A stretch of 64,000 bases of DNA from an uncultured Rhizobium sp. (GTDB lineage: Bacteria > Pseudomonadota > Alphaproteobacteria > Rhizobiales > Rhizobiaceae), in the NCBI GenBank assembly GCA_945952045.1, contig CAMFHE010000014.1:44884-108883 (forward strand), given 5' to 3'. Position numbers and translations under genes: made by a program. This document shows positions 52,315 to 62,301 of this stretch, piece by piece (the stretch's first letter is position 1; the number at the start of each line of letters is the position of its first letter). The notes under the pieces were generated by a model. It was given only the letters and a program-made list of their open reading frames with translations, did not search any database and was not told the DNA's origin.

Positions 52315-53808
52315 TCAATGCTCTTCGTACTGGATGAAGGACGAATCGGCGAGATCGGCGAAGCGGGTGTATTCCGCCTGGAAGGCCAGCTTCACCGTGC
52401 CGGTCGGCCCGTGACGCTGCTTGGCGATGATGACGTCGGCCGTGCCCTTGACCTTGTCGAACAGCGTTTCCCATTCGACGTATTTCGGGTCGTGCGGATC
52501 GCGCGGTTCCTGGTTCTTGACGTAATATTCCTCGCGGAACACGAACAGAACCACGTCCGCGTCCTGCTCGATCGAACCGGATTCGCGAAGATCCGAAAGC
52601 TGCGGGCGCTTGTCTTCGCGGCTTTCCACCTGACGCGAAAGCTGTGACAGCGCCACGATCGGCACGTTCAGCTCCTTTGCCAAGGCCTTCAGTCCTGTGG
52701 TGATCTCGGTGATTTCCTGCACGCGGTTTTCGCCGGCCTTTTTCGAGCCGGTCATCAGCTGCACGTAGTCGACCACGAGAACGTCGAGGCCACGCTGGCG
52801 CTTCAGGCGACGGGCGCGGGCGGCAAGCTGGGCGATGGAAATACCACCGGTCTGGTCGATGAACAGCGGGACCTTCTGCATCATCATCGAGCAGGCGACC
52901 AGCTTTTCGAAATCGGTATCTGTGAGATCGCCGCGGCGTATCTTCGACGAGGAGACTTCCGTCTGCTCGGAGATGATACGGGTGGCCAGCTGTTCGGAGG
53001 ACATTTCGAGCGAATAGAAACCGACGACGCCGCCGTTCTTCGCCCGCATCGAACCGTCAGCCTGCACGTCGCCTTCGTAGGAGGCCGCAATGTTGTAGGC
53101 GATGTTGGTGGCCAGCGAGGTCTTGCCCATGCCGGGACGGCCGGCGAGGATGATCAAGTCCGAACGCTGCAGGCCGCCCATCTTGGAATCCAGCGAATGG
53201 ATGCCGGTGGAAATGCCCGACAGGCCGCCGTCGCGTTCCTTGGCGGCTGCCGCCATGTCGATGGCGGTGGCGACCGCATCGTTGAACGCCTGGAAGCCGC
53301 CGTCGTAGCGGCCGTTTTCGGCAAGCTCGAACAGGCGGCGCTCCGTATCCTCGATCTGCGCCTGCGGCGGCATGTCGACGGGGGCGTCATAGGCGATGTT
53401 GACGATGTCCTCGCCGATGGTGATCAGCGCCCGGCGCAGCGCCAGGTCGTAGATGGTGCGGCCATAATCCTCGGCATTGATGATCGACACGGCTTCCGCC
53501 GCCAGACGCGCCAGATAGGTGGCAACGCTCATCTCTCCGACCTTGGCGTCGCCCAGATGCGTCTTGATCGTCACCGGATTGGCGATGCGGCCCATGCGGA
53601 TGATGTCGCTGGCGATCTCGAAAATCTTCCGGTGCAGCGGCTCGTAAAGATGCACAGGCTTCAGGAAATCCGAAACGCGGTAGAAGGCATCGTTGTTGAC
53701 GAGGATCGCGCCAAGCAGCGCCTGTTCGGCCTCGATGTTGTTCGGGGCTTCGCGATAATGCGGCTCGGTCGGTGCGGGCACGGGCGTCTTTCGGGCTGTA
53801 TCGTTCAT
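52315..53808 (-). CDS. dnaB: Replicative DNA helicase DnaB
   Basis: APNNIEAEQALLGAILVNNDAF, LAGRPGMGKTSLATNIA, VVDYVQLM, LSQLSRQVE. Confidence 0.97.
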   Translation of the reverse strand: MNDTARKTPVPAPTEPHYREAPNNIEAEQALLGAILVNNDAFYRVSDFLKPVHLYEPLHRKIFEIASDIIRMGRIANPVTIKTHLGDAKVGEMSVATYLARLAAEAVSIINAEDYGRTIYDLALRRALITIGEDIVNIAYDAPVDMPPQAQIEDTERRLFELAENGRYDGGFQAFNDAVATAIDMAAAAKERDGGLSGISTGIHSLDSKMGGLQRSDLIILAGRPGMGKTSLATNIAYNIAASYEGDVQADGSMRAKNGGVVGFYSLEMSSEQLATRIISEQTEVSSSKIRRGDLTDTDFEKLVACSMMMQKVPLFIDQTGGISIAQLAARARRLKRQRGLDVLVVDYVQLMTGSKKAGENRVQEITEITTGLKALAKELNVPIVALSQLSRQVESREDKRPQLSDLRESGSIEQDADVVLFVFREEYYVKNQEPRDPHDPKYVEWETLFDKVKGTADVIIAKQRHGPTGTVKLAFQAEYTRFADLADSSFIQYEEH

Positions 53809-54089
53809 CCTGTCCTCTGGCAACGGAACCGTCCGTCTTGAGATCGAACCTTTCGTTTGAGCCTGCGGGGCATCGCAGTCAACCGGAAAAGCCGTCGCAT
53901 CGGGTCGGCGAGGGCGATGATCCGAATCTTCCCACCAATCCACAGGCTGTATGCTTTTATGCAAATATGGGTGGTCAGCCTTGCATTTCCATGCCTGCCG
54001 AATCGGCGGTGCCGGGCTTGCGAAAATTGCAATGCCGGATTAGATAGGACAAGAATAATAAGCACACTAATTATAAAGGAACGTTAGCG

Positions 54090-54545
54090 ATGTCGCGATC
54101 CGTGTCGCACCGGCTGCTGTTCGACGAGGTCTCCTCCTTCACGCGCAAGCTGCGCGCTTTGTTCGATGCCCGCGTGCGCGAGCGCGGCATGACGCTGCCG
54201 CGCACCCGCGCTTTGTTTGCCATCTCCAGGCGTGACGGGTTGAACCAGCGGGAACTCGCCGAAGAGCTTGAGTTGGAAACGCCGACCGTCGTGCGCCTGC
54301 TCGATTCCATGGAGGCGCAGGATGTCATAGAACGTCGCGCCGACGAGGCGGATCGGCGGGCGAAACTCGTTCATCTGACGCCCGGCGGCAAGCTTCTGGC
54401 CGACGAGATCGAAAGCATGGCCGCGGATCTTCGCCAGCAGATCCTCGGCGATATTCCCGAGGCCGATCTTGAGGTAACATTACGTGTCGTGCGCCAGATG
54501 CATGCACGGCTCAAGGAATTGCGATCCGGGGAGGAGGGGCAATGA
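54090..54545 (+). CDS. MarR family transcriptional regulator
   Basis: LNQRELAEELELETPTVVRLLDSMEAQDVIERRADEADRRAKLVHLTPGG. Confidence 0.94.
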   Translation: MSRSVSHRLLFDEVSSFTRKLRALFDARVRERGMTLPRTRALFAISRRDGLNQRELAEELELETPTVVRLLDSMEAQDVIERRADEADRRAKLVHLTPGGKLLADEIESMAADLRQQILGDIPEADLEVTLRVVRQMHARLKELRSGEEGQ

Positions 54546-56185
54546 GCGACGTCGCCGCAACCAGCGTGCCGACGCTTGCGGTTCCGGTTCCTCCGCCTTC
54601 GCCGCCGCTTCCCATGCCTGGCTGGAAGGCGGGGCTCTATATGGCAAGCTCCGTCGCTCTGTTCGTCACCCAGGGCCTGGGGATGAACCTTGCGCTGGCA
54701 AACCTGACGCAGCTTCAGGGAACGCTGGCTGCCACCTCAACCGAATCGGCCTGGCTCAGCGCTGCCTATATGGCGCCGAGCGCAAGCCTCGCGGTGCTCC
54801 TGGTCAAAATACGTACCCAATACGGCCTGCGCAATTTCGCCGAGATCAGCATCGTCTGTTTCGCCATCGCCTCGGTGATGAATGTCTTCGTGTCCGATCT
54901 GCAATCGGCATTGGTCGTGCGTTTCCTGAGCGGCATTGCCGCAGCACCGCTGTCGACCCTCGGCTTTCTCTATATGCTCGAAGCGTTCGAGCCGGCCCGC
55001 AAGATGACCATCGGTCTCAGCCTTGCGCTGATGAACACGACGCTGTCTGCGCCGCTCAGCCGCCTCGTGTCGCCGACATTGCTGGATTTCGGCCAGTGGC
55101 ATGGCCTCTACATGCTGGAACTGGCGCTGGCGCTGATGGTGTTTCCGATCATCTATCTGCTGCCGCTGACGCCGGTGCCGCGCGCGAAGGTCATCACCGT
55201 CACCGATATCGGCAGCTATATGCTGATTGCGCTCGGCTTCGGCGCGCTGTCCGTCGTCCTGTCGCTTGGCCGCGTCTACTGGTGGTTCGAAGCGCCGTGG
55301 CTTGGCTGGCTGCTGGCGATCTCGATCGCCTCGCTCAGCCTCGCCGCCATCGTGGAACTGAGACGCGCCAATCCGCTGATCGACATCCGCTGGCTGGCAA
55401 GCCGTGGGTTGCTGCATTTCACCGGCGTGCTGCTGGTCTTCCGGCTGATTGCCTCGGTGCAATCAAGCGTTCCCTCGCTCTGGCAGCAGACGCTCAATCT
55501 GCAATACGACCAGACGATGACCCTCTATACGGTCATTCTTGCCGCCTCGATCTTCGGCGGTGTGACTTGTGCCGCTCTTATGAAGAACGGCTTCGACTCG
55601 TCGATCCACGTCGTCGCGCTGACGATGATGGCGGTCGGCTGTTTCCTCGACAGCAGCATCACCAATCTCACCCGGCCGGAGCAGCTCTATGTCGGGCAGG
55701 GACTGATTGCTGCGGGTGCTGCGCTTTTCCTGCCGCCGGCCATGGCCAGCGGCTTCAAGGCGGCGCTCGCCAAGGGGCCGAATTACTTCGTCAGCTTCAT
55801 TGTCGTCTTTCTCTTCACCCAGAGCATCGGCGGCCTGATGGGCTCTGCCTTCTACGGCACGCTGGTCGTATTACGCGAAAAATTTCATTCGAATATTCTC
55901 GCCGAACATGTGTTGCTATCGGACCCGCTGGTCGCCCAGCGCATCGCCCAGCTTTCCGGCGCGTATGGCAAGGTGATCGGCGATGCGGCGTTGCTGAAGA
56001 GCGAGGGCGTTTCGCTGCTTGCACAACAGATCAGCCGCGAATCCTACATGCTGGCCTATGGCGATGCGTTCCTGGCCGGCGGAGTTCTGGCCAGCCTGGC
56101 GCTCGCCGTCCTCCTCATCCACCTGTTTCTCAAGGCCCTGCAACGCCGCTTTGCCGCGCCGCAGGCCGTCTCCACCGTTTCGTGA
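54542..56185 (+). CDS. MFS transporter (DHA2-like)
   Basis: 547 aa, many TM segments; 4-nt overlap with marR-like gene, followed by HlyD-type adaptor. Confidence 0.88.
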   Translation: MSDVAATSVPTLAVPVPPPSPPLPMPGWKAGLYMASSVALFVTQGLGMNLALANLTQLQGTLAATSTESAWLSAAYMAPSASLAVLLVKIRTQYGLRNFAEISIVCFAIASVMNVFVSDLQSALVVRFLSGIAAAPLSTLGFLYMLEAFEPARKMTIGLSLALMNTTLSAPLSRLVSPTLLDFGQWHGLYMLELALALMVFPIIYLLPLTPVPRAKVITVTDIGSYMLIALGFGALSVVLSLGRVYWWFEAPWLGWLLAISIASLSLAAIVELRRANPLIDIRWLASRGLLHFTGVLLVFRLIASVQSSVPSLWQQTLNLQYDQTMTLYTVILAASIFGGVTCAALMKNGFDSSIHVVALTMMAVGCFLDSSITNLTRPEQLYVGQGLIAAGAALFLPPAMASGFKAALAKGPNYFVSFIVVFLFTQSIGGLMGSAFYGTLVVLREKFHSNILAEHVLLSDPLVAQRIAQLSGAYGKVIGDAALLKSEGVSLLAQQISRESYMLAYGDAFLAGGVLASLALAVLLIHLFLKALQRRFAAPQAVSTVS

Positions 56186-56192
56186 GCCACCC

Positions 56193-57257
56193 ATGCCCAA
56201 ATTTCTTCGCATCCCCATCGAAGTCATCGCCATCCTGATCGGAATCGCCGGCGTCGTGCTGGTGCTGTATGCGTGGCACCTGCCGCCGTTCCGCACCAGC
56301 ATCGAATCGACCGAGAATGCCTATGTCAAAGGCTATGTGACGTTGATCAGCCCGCAGCTCAGTGGTTACGTTTCCGAGGTCAAGGTCACCGACTATACGG
56401 CCGTCAAGGCCGGCGACGTTCTGGTGCGTCTCGACGATCGCATCTATGCCGAGAAGCTGGCGCAGGCCAAGGCGACGCTCGATTCGCAGCGCGCCCTGCT
56501 GGCCAATTCGGCCCAGCAGCAGCTGGCTGCCAAGGCCAGCATCGATGCCGCCCAGGCCCAGTTCGACAGCGCCGAAGCCGCCGCCAAGCGGGCGGAGCTT
56601 GCCTGGGAGCGCGCCGCTTCGCTGGTCCACAAGGGCATTTCAGCGACAAGTGAATACGAGCAGGCGCAGGCGACGCTGGAACAGTCGCGTGCTTCGGTGC
56701 ATCAGGCGCAGGCCGCAATCGAAACCGCGCGTCAGAACCTCGCCGTCATCGTCGGCAACCGCTCGTCGCTGGAAGCCGGCGTCAGCGGCGCGGAAGCCGC
56801 CGTGCAGCTTGCCGAGATCGACCTCGGCAATACCGTCATCACCGCGCCGCGCGACGGTCGCATCGGCGAGGTCGGCGTCCGCCTCGGCCAATATGTCACC
56901 GCCGGCACGCAATTGATGGCGGTGGTCCCCTCGGATGTCTGGGTGATCGCCAACTTCAAGGAAACCCAGCTCGACGGAATGCAGGTCGGCCAGCCCGTGA
57001 CGATCGCGGTCGATGCGCTCGGCCATCGCCAGTTGACCGGCCGTATCGAGGGCTTCTCACCTGCTGCCGGTTCGGAATTCGCCGTCATCAAGCCGGACAA
57101 CGCCACGGGCAATTTCACCAAGATCGCCCAACGCATCGGCACCCGCATCCATATTGACGAAGGTCAGGAAGAGGCCGCACTTCTGGCGCCGGGTCTCTCG
57201 GTGGTCGTCACCGTCGACAAGGCCTCCGTGCCCAATGCAAAGGCGGCCGCAAAATAA
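56193..57257 (+). CDS. HlyD/EmrA-like membrane fusion protein
   Basis: STENAYVKGYVTLISPQLSGYVSEVKVTDYTAVKAGDVLVRLDDR; coiled coil; second lipoyl half. Confidence 0.94.
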   Translation: MPKFLRIPIEVIAILIGIAGVVLVLYAWHLPPFRTSIESTENAYVKGYVTLISPQLSGYVSEVKVTDYTAVKAGDVLVRLDDRIYAEKLAQAKATLDSQRALLANSAQQQLAAKASIDAAQAQFDSAEAAAKRAELAWERAASLVHKGISATSEYEQAQATLEQSRASVHQAQAAIETARQNLAVIVGNRSSLEAGVSGAEAAVQLAEIDLGNTVITAPRDGRIGEVGVRLGQYVTAGTQLMAVVPSDVWVIANFKETQLDGMQVGQPVTIAVDALGHRQLTGRIEGFSPAAGSEFAVIKPDNATGNFTKIAQRIGTRIHIDEGQEEAALLAPGLSVVVTVDKASVPNAKAAAK

Positions 57258-57262
57258 AGGCC

Positions 57263-57307
57263 AAAAAGCGAAAGGCCCGGATCGCAGGATCCGGGCCTCG
57301 CTTTTTC
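57263..57307. terminator. Bidirectional terminator
   Basis: AAAAAGCG-AAAGGCCCGGATC-gcag-GATCCGGGCCT-CGCTTTTT between convergent genes. Confidence 0.85.
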
Positions 57308-57327
57308 CGCCTGACGGCAGAAAATTC

Positions 57328-57903
57328 TTATTCGTCGTCGCCGTCCTGATCGGCTTCCGGATCGAAGAAGTCTTCCGGACGCAGGGCGTCTTCGTCAACG
57401 CCGTAGATGGCGTCTGCGGAGGTGAGGGTTTCACCCTTGGCCTGACGCTCGGCTTCTTCGGCGGAACGGGCAACGTTGACCTTGACGGAGATTTCGACTT
57501 CCGAATGCAGGTGCAGCGTGACTTCGTGCAGGCCGATGGACTTGATCGGATGGTTCAGGTCAACCTGGTTGCGGTTGATGTTGAAGCCTTCGCCAGCCAG
57601 GGCGTCCATGACGTCGCGGGCAGCGACCGAGCCGTACAGCTGGCCGGTTTCGCCAGCGGAGCGAACGATGATGAAGGTCTTGCCGTCGAGAGCTTCGGCA
57701 ACCTTCTGGGCTTCCGACTTGCGCTCGAGGTTACGGGCTTCAAGCGTGGCGCGCTCGGATTCGAAGCGCTTCTTGTTGGCTTCGTTGGCGCGCAGCGCCT
57801 TGCCGAGCGGCAGCAGGAAGTTACGGGCGTAGCCGTCGCGAACCTTGACGGTTTCGCCCATCTGGCCGAGCTTGGCAACGCGTTCGAGGAGAATGACGTC
57901 CAT
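57328..57903 (-). CDS. rplI: 50S ribosomal protein L9
   Basis: [39 protein letters not shown]. Confidence 0.98.
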   Translation of the reverse strand: MDVILLERVAKLGQMGETVKVRDGYARNFLLPLGKALRANEANKKRFESERATLEARNLERKSEAQKVAEALDGKTFIIVRSAGETGQLYGSVAARDVMDALAGEGFNINRNQVDLNHPIKSIGLHEVTLHLHSEVEISVKVNVARSAEEAERQAKGETLTSADAIYGVDEDALRPEDFFDPEADQDGDDE

Positions 57904-57928
57904 TTGTCTTTTCCTTTTTGTTTGAGTT

Positions 57929-58921
57929 TCAGGTTTCGGTGGAATTCGAGGATTGCGGATCGCGGCCGGGCGTCAGCGAGATCGCCCGTCTCGTGTCGGC
58001 CAGGCCGAGCACGACGATCAGGAAGGCGGGAAGCAGCATGGTCGACGCCAGATAGGCGAGGATCAGGGCCGGCATCCGCCAGGGCTTTCCGCGCGTGCGA
58101 AAATGCAAGACGGCAAACCCGGAAATGAGAAAGCCCGCGCCGAACGTGCCGACGACGGTGGCCCCGATCAGCGCCGGCAGGCCGCCGACGAAGCAGGCCG
58201 CAAGGCCGGCGAGGAAGGCGAAGATCGCATAGCGGTTCATGCGCAGCGACGAGGGCATGTCTTCGCGTGGGCGCAGACCATGGCCGGAGGCCGCGACGAT
58301 GCGCGTCGCGAGATAATAGGCGCAGAACAGCAGCAGCACCCACAAACCGCCCTGCGTCATCGGCAGGACGAGCACGACGAGCCGCTTGGTCTGGGCCACG
58401 ACTTCGGCGCTGCTGGCCAGTTCCGGCTGCTGCGCCTGCATCTGTTCCATCATCAGATCGACGAGCTGGTCGGTCAGATGAGGGCCGTAGCCGACCATGA
58501 AGCCGACGATGATGACGCCGGCGGCGACCATCGTGCAGAGCTGCAGCATGATGTCGGAAAGCGGATACCAGGCCATCAGGTGCGACGGGCCGCCGATTTC
58601 GGAGGCCGGGCGACCCAGATTGGCGAGGTGGCTGATCCAGCCGGCCGGTGCCAGCGTCACAGCCGTCATCACGACGGCAAAACTCGGGCTGACGAAGACC
58701 GCGCCGATGGCGGCGGCGCTTGCAATCGCGATCATGGCGCAGAGATTGCCCCAGCCAAGGCCGGCAAGCAGAATGGGAAGCGCGGAAGCCGCATACAGCA
58801 CGGCCGCGAAAGACGGCTGCGCACCCGCGCCAAACACCAGAAGGGCGGCGGTGATGCCGGCGACAAGGCCGATCAACAGCATTTTCGGGTCGAAAGTCTT
58901 CACTTCGCTGTCCTGCGTCAC
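57929..58921 (-). CDS. DUF2232 domain-containing membrane protein
   Basis: Multi-TM protein between rpsR and rplI; GTG start at 58921. Confidence 0.85.
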   Translation of the reverse strand: MTQDSEVKTFDPKMLLIGLVAGITAALLVFGAGAQPSFAAVLYAASALPILLAGLGWGNLCAMIAIASAAAIGAVFVSPSFAVVMTAVTLAPAGWISHLANLGRPASEIGGPSHLMAWYPLSDIMLQLCTMVAAGVIIVGFMVGYGPHLTDQLVDLMMEQMQAQQPELASSAEVVAQTKRLVVLVLPMTQGGLWVLLLFCAYYLATRIVAASGHGLRPREDMPSSLRMNRYAIFAFLAGLAACFVGGLPALIGATVVGTFGAGFLISGFAVLHFRTRGKPWRMPALILAYLASTMLLPAFLIVVLGLADTRRAISLTPGRDPQSSNSTET

Positions 58922-58960
58922 GCAGTTAGAGGAGCCGCGCTCCCCAACATGGGATTTTCA

Positions 58961-59015
58961 AGAGCATTTCCAGTCGAAGCAAAGTCGCTTCGGCGTCGGA
59001 GAATGCGGCAAAAAC
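58961..59015 (+). repeat. Hairpin A of intergenic repeat family
   Basis: AGAGCATTTCCAGTCGAAGCAAAGTCGCTTCGGCGTCGGAGAATGCGGCAAAAAC; inner CGAAGC/GCTTCG. Confidence 0.8.
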
Positions 59016-59050
59016 GATAGTTCCCGATCCGCGCCCACCGCGGAAAGGAA

Positions 59051-59073
59051 GAAAGGCGGCTGGGCCGCCTTTC
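59051..59073 (-). terminator. Hairpin downstream of rpsR
   Basis: GAAAGGCGGC-tgg-GCCGCCTTTC. Confidence 0.6.
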
Positions 59074-59100
59074 CGAAAGTCGAATACGTTTTCCTGAAAC

Positions 59101-59349
59101 TTAGGAAACGACGTAGGGCAGCAGGCCGAGGAAACGGGCGCGCTTGATCGCCTGGGCGAGTTCGCGCTGCTTCTTCTGGGAAACGGCCGTGATGCGGGAA
59201 GGAACGATCTTGCCACGCTCGGAAATGTAGCGCTGCAGGAGACGAACGTCCTTGTAGTCGATCCGCGGAGCGTTTGCGCCCGAGAAGGGGCAGGTCTTGC
59301 GGCGACGATGGAACGGGCGACGTGCCGGAGAGGAAGAGGATTCAGCCAT
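59101..59349 (-). CDS. rpsR: 30S ribosomal protein S18
   Basis: [59 protein letters not shown]. Confidence 0.98.
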   Translation of the reverse strand: MAESSSSPARRPFHRRRKTCPFSGANAPRIDYKDVRLLQRYISERGKIVPSRITAVSQKKQRELAQAIKRARFLGLLPYVVS

Positions 59350-59361
59350 GTTCAGAGCTCC

Positions 59362-59793
59362 TTATGCACGGTCTTCGCGCGGACGGCGCGGGCGGTCGTC
59401 GTCACGACGCGGACGGTCGCCGAAGCTGCGCTCCGGACGGTCGCCATCGCGACGCGGACGGTCGTCGCGGTCACGCTTCTGCATCATGGCGGAGGCGCCT
59501 TCTTCGTGCTTCTCGACGGCGATCGTCATGTAGCGAAGAACGTCTTCGTTGATGCGCATCTGGCGCTCGACTTCGTGGATGGCAGCCGCCGGAGCGTCGA
59601 TGTCCATCAGGGCGTAGTGAGCCTTGCGGTTCTTCTTGATGCGGTAGGTGAGGGACTTGAGGCCCCAGTTTTCGACGCGACCGACCTTGCCACCGAAGGA
59701 TTCGATGACGGCCTTGTACTGTTCGACGAGAGCGTCGACCTGCTGCGGCGAAACGTCCTGGCGGGCCAGGAATACGTGTTCATAAAGAGCCAT
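59362..59793 (-). CDS. rpsF: 30S ribosomal protein S6
   Basis: [68 protein letters not shown]. Confidence 0.98.
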   Translation of the reverse strand: MALYEHVFLARQDVSPQQVDALVEQYKAVIESFGGKVGRVENWGLKSLTYRIKKNRKAHYALMDIDAPAAAIHEVERQMRINEDVLRYMTIAVEKHEEGASAMMQKRDRDDRPRRDGDRPERSFGDRPRRDDDRPRRPREDRA

Positions 59794-59848
59794 TGAGGCT
59801 TGCCTTTCTTGCGTTTCATGGACCCGGACCTCGGCGGCTAAGCCTCAA
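59793..59848 (-). promoter_or_regulatory. Candidate rpsF leader structure occluding the start codon (possible S6:S18 autoregulatory element)
   Basis: Minus strand UUGAGGCUU-A-GCC ... GGC-AAGCCUCAA; the 3' arm ends in the A of the rpsF AUG. Confidence 0.45.
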
Positions 59849-60040
59849 CGACTGCTCCTGATGGGGAAATCCCCGGCAAGAAAGCGTTATTTCGAGACGG
59901 TCGAGAGCGGAGACACGGGAGGCTGGAACCTTGTGGCTCCCAAGCGGTCTGCTTAAAACAAACCGGCCCTCCGTTCAGCCACCAGCCTGAAGACCGGGTT
60001 GCGAACAGCGCGCCTTATACGCAAATTTGCGCAGAAAGCA

Positions 60041-60072
60041 AGGCCCCGGCCGGAATTTCCCAGCCGGGGCCT
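60041..60072 (-). terminator. Terminator of aldo/keto reductase gene
   Basis: AGGCCCCGGC ... GCCGGGGCCT, 12-nt loop, T-rich downstream on minus strand. Confidence 0.65.
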
Positions 60073-60081
60073 GTGTCGGTA

Positions 60082-61125
60082 TCAGATCGGCATCGGATAT
60101 TGCCGATGGACGGCGGCGATCTCGCGCAGGATTTCGTCGGGCAGCGTGATGTCCTTGGCGCCGATCACCGTGGCGAGCTGCTCCAGCGTCGTCGCGCCGA
60201 TGATCACCGAAGCCATGAAGGGGCGCGTCAGGCAGAAGGCGATCGCCATTGCCGACGGGTCGAGCCCATGGCGGCGGGCGATCTCGACATAGGCCGCAAC
60301 CGGCTTTTCCTGTAGCGGCTGGAAGCGGCCGCCGAGATCCGGATTGATCGAAGCGCGTGAGTCCGCCGGGATCGCGCCGCCGAGATACTTGCCCGACAGC
60401 AGCCCGGCCGCCAGCGGCGAATAGGCGAGCAGCCCGACATCCTCGATATGCGAAAGTTCCGCCATGTCGAGATCGTGATGGCGGTAGAGAAGATTGTATT
60501 CGTTCTGGACGGTGGCGACGCGCGGCAATCCCTTGCGATCCGACAGCGACAGGTATTTCTGCGTGCCCCAGGTCGTTTCGTTGGACAGCCCGATGGCGCG
60601 GACTTTGCCTGCCTTCACGACCTCGTCCAGCGTATCGAGAATGGCCTGGATGTCGGCGACCGCCTGTTCGCGATCGATCTTGGCGGCGTTATAGGTCCAG
60701 GCATTGCGGAAATGGAAATGCGGACGGTTCGGCCAGTGGACCTGGTAGAGATCGACATAATCGGTCTTCAGTCGCTTGAGGCTGTTGTCCAGCGCCTCGC
60801 GGATGCCGGCCGGATCGGTGGGGCGCCCGCCGCGAATATAGGGACGGCCGGGGCCGGCGACCTTGGTGGCCAGGATGACCTTGTCGCGTTTGCCGCTTTT
60901 CTCGAGCCATGTGCCGATATAGGCTTCCGTATCGCCCCAGGTTTCGGCCGAAACCGGCGTCGTCGGATAAAGTTCGGCGGTATCGAAGAAATTGACGCCT
61001 TGCGAGAGCGCGTAGTCCATCTGCTGATGGGCTTCGGCTTCGCTGTTCTGGCTGCCCCAGGTCATCGTGCCGAGGCAGATTTCCGACACCGAGATATCGG
61101 TGCGGCCCAGCTTCTTGTATTTCAT
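60082..61125 (-). CDS. Aldo/keto reductase
   Basis: MKYKKLGRTDISVSEICLGTMTWG...NFFDTAELYPTTP...YSPLAAGLLSGKYL. Confidence 0.95.
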   Translation of the reverse strand: MKYKKLGRTDISVSEICLGTMTWGSQNSEAEAHQQMDYALSQGVNFFDTAELYPTTPVSAETWGDTEAYIGTWLEKSGKRDKVILATKVAGPGRPYIRGGRPTDPAGIREALDNSLKRLKTDYVDLYQVHWPNRPHFHFRNAWTYNAAKIDREQAVADIQAILDTLDEVVKAGKVRAIGLSNETTWGTQKYLSLSDRKGLPRVATVQNEYNLLYRHHDLDMAELSHIEDVGLLAYSPLAAGLLSGKYLGGAIPADSRASINPDLGGRFQPLQEKPVAAYVEIARRHGLDPSAMAIAFCLTRPFMASVIIGATTLEQLATVIGAKDITLPDEILREIAAVHRQYPMPI

Positions 61126-61303
61126 GGGAGAGATCCGTGCTTGGGTAAGACGGCGTCAATGTAGGCCGGTTTTGATTGAACGCAAGTGCGAAATGGCGAG
61201 GCGAAAGCCTTGGAAATCTGGCGTTGCTGCAAGGTCCACAGGCTTGACACGCCGTTAACACTTAGCGAATGGAAAGAAAAACAGACCGGAGGATGACATC
61301 CCT

Positions 61304-62242
61304 ATGGCAATTGCATTCACATTTCCCGGCCAGGGCAGCCAGTCCGTCGGCATGGGCAAGGATCTGGCTGAGGCTTTTCCAGAAGCCCGCGCCGTCTTCG
61401 AAGAAGTCGACGAAGCGCTCGGCCAGAAGCTCTCCACCATCATGTGGGAAGGCCCTGAAGACACGCTGACGTTGACGGCCAATGCCCAGCCGGCGCTGAT
61501 GGCCGTTTCCATTGCGGCTGTGCGGGTTCTCGAAAGCCGCGGCCTGTCCTTGAAGGACAAGGTGGCTTATGTCGCCGGTCATTCGCTCGGCGAATATTCC
61601 GCGCTCTGTGCCGCCGGTTCGTTCTCGCTGGCCGACACCGCGCACCTGTTGCGCATTCGCGGCAATGCCATGCAGGCTGCCGTTCCGGTCGGCGCCGGCG
61701 CCATGGCGGCAATCATCGGCCTCGAACAGGGCGATGTCGAAGCCATCTGCGCGGAAGCCTCCGCCATCGGCCCCTGCCAGATCGCCAATGACAATGGCGG
61801 CGGCCAGCTCGTTATTTCCGGCGAAAAGGCAGCTGTCGAAAAGGCCGCCGGCCTTGCCACCGACAAGGGCGCAAAGCGCGCCATCCTGCTGCCGGTCTCC
61901 GCACCCTTCCATTCCGCCCTGATGGCGCCGGCTGCAGAGGCCATGCGCGAGGCGCTGGCCGGCGTCGCGATCAACGACCCGGTCGTGCCGGTCATCGCCA
62001 ATGTCCGCGCCGCCCCGGTTTCCGATGCCAGGGAAATCGCCGCCCTCCTCGTCGAGCAGGTGACCGGCCAGGTGCGCTGGCGCGAGACGGTCGAATGGTT
62101 CGGCAAGAACGGCGTCACGACACTTTATGAAGTGGGCTCCGGCAAGGTGCTGACCGGGCTTGCCCGCCGCATCGACAAGTCGGTCACGGGCGTTGCCATC
62201 AACTCATCCGCCGATATCGACGCGGCGCTTTCGGCTATCTAG
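61304..62242 (+). CDS. fabD: Malonyl CoA-acyl carrier protein transacylase
   Basis: MAIAFTFPGQGSQSVGMGKDL, AGHSLGEYSAL. Confidence 0.97.
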   Translation: MAIAFTFPGQGSQSVGMGKDLAEAFPEARAVFEEVDEALGQKLSTIMWEGPEDTLTLTANAQPALMAVSIAAVRVLESRGLSLKDKVAYVAGHSLGEYSALCAAGSFSLADTAHLLRIRGNAMQAAVPVGAGAMAAIIGLEQGDVEAICAEASAIGPCQIANDNGGGQLVISGEKAAVEKAAGLATDKGAKRAILLPVSAPFHSALMAPAAEAMREALAGVAINDPVVPVIANVRAAPVSDAREIAALLVEQVTGQVRWRETVEWFGKNGVTTLYEVGSGKVLTGLARRIDKSVTGVAINSSADIDAALSAI

Positions 62243-62288
62243 AGCAATTCCAGCAAAAGTGTGCATCGGTTTTGCGGCCGGAATTGCG
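62240..62288 (+). repeat. Hairpin A of composite intergenic repeat
   Basis: TAGAGCAATTCCAGCAAAAGTGTGCATCGGTTTTGCGGCCGGAATTGCG; outer GCAATTCC/GGAATTGC. Confidence 0.85.
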
Positions 62289-62301
62289 TTGAAACCTATC
62301 T

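Noticed and set aside
54484-56238. 584-aa plus ORF overlapping the MFS gene in another frame
   Set aside because: Arg/His/Pro-rich out-of-frame translation; the MFS frame has proper TM segments and an ATGA overlap with marR.
59369-59467. Repeated CGGACGG/CGACGCGGACGGTCG motifs near the rpsF 3' end, looking like a CRISPR-like or tandem repeat
   Set aside because: They encode the Arg/Asp-rich C-terminal tail of S6 ([35 protein letters not shown]), a low-complexity coding repeat.
59607-59819. 70-aa minus ORF ([19 protein letters not shown]...) overlapping the rpsF start in +1 frame
   Set aside because: Considered as a leader or overlapping peptide, but the translation is Ser/Arg/Pro-rich shadow sequence inside rpsF with no independent support.
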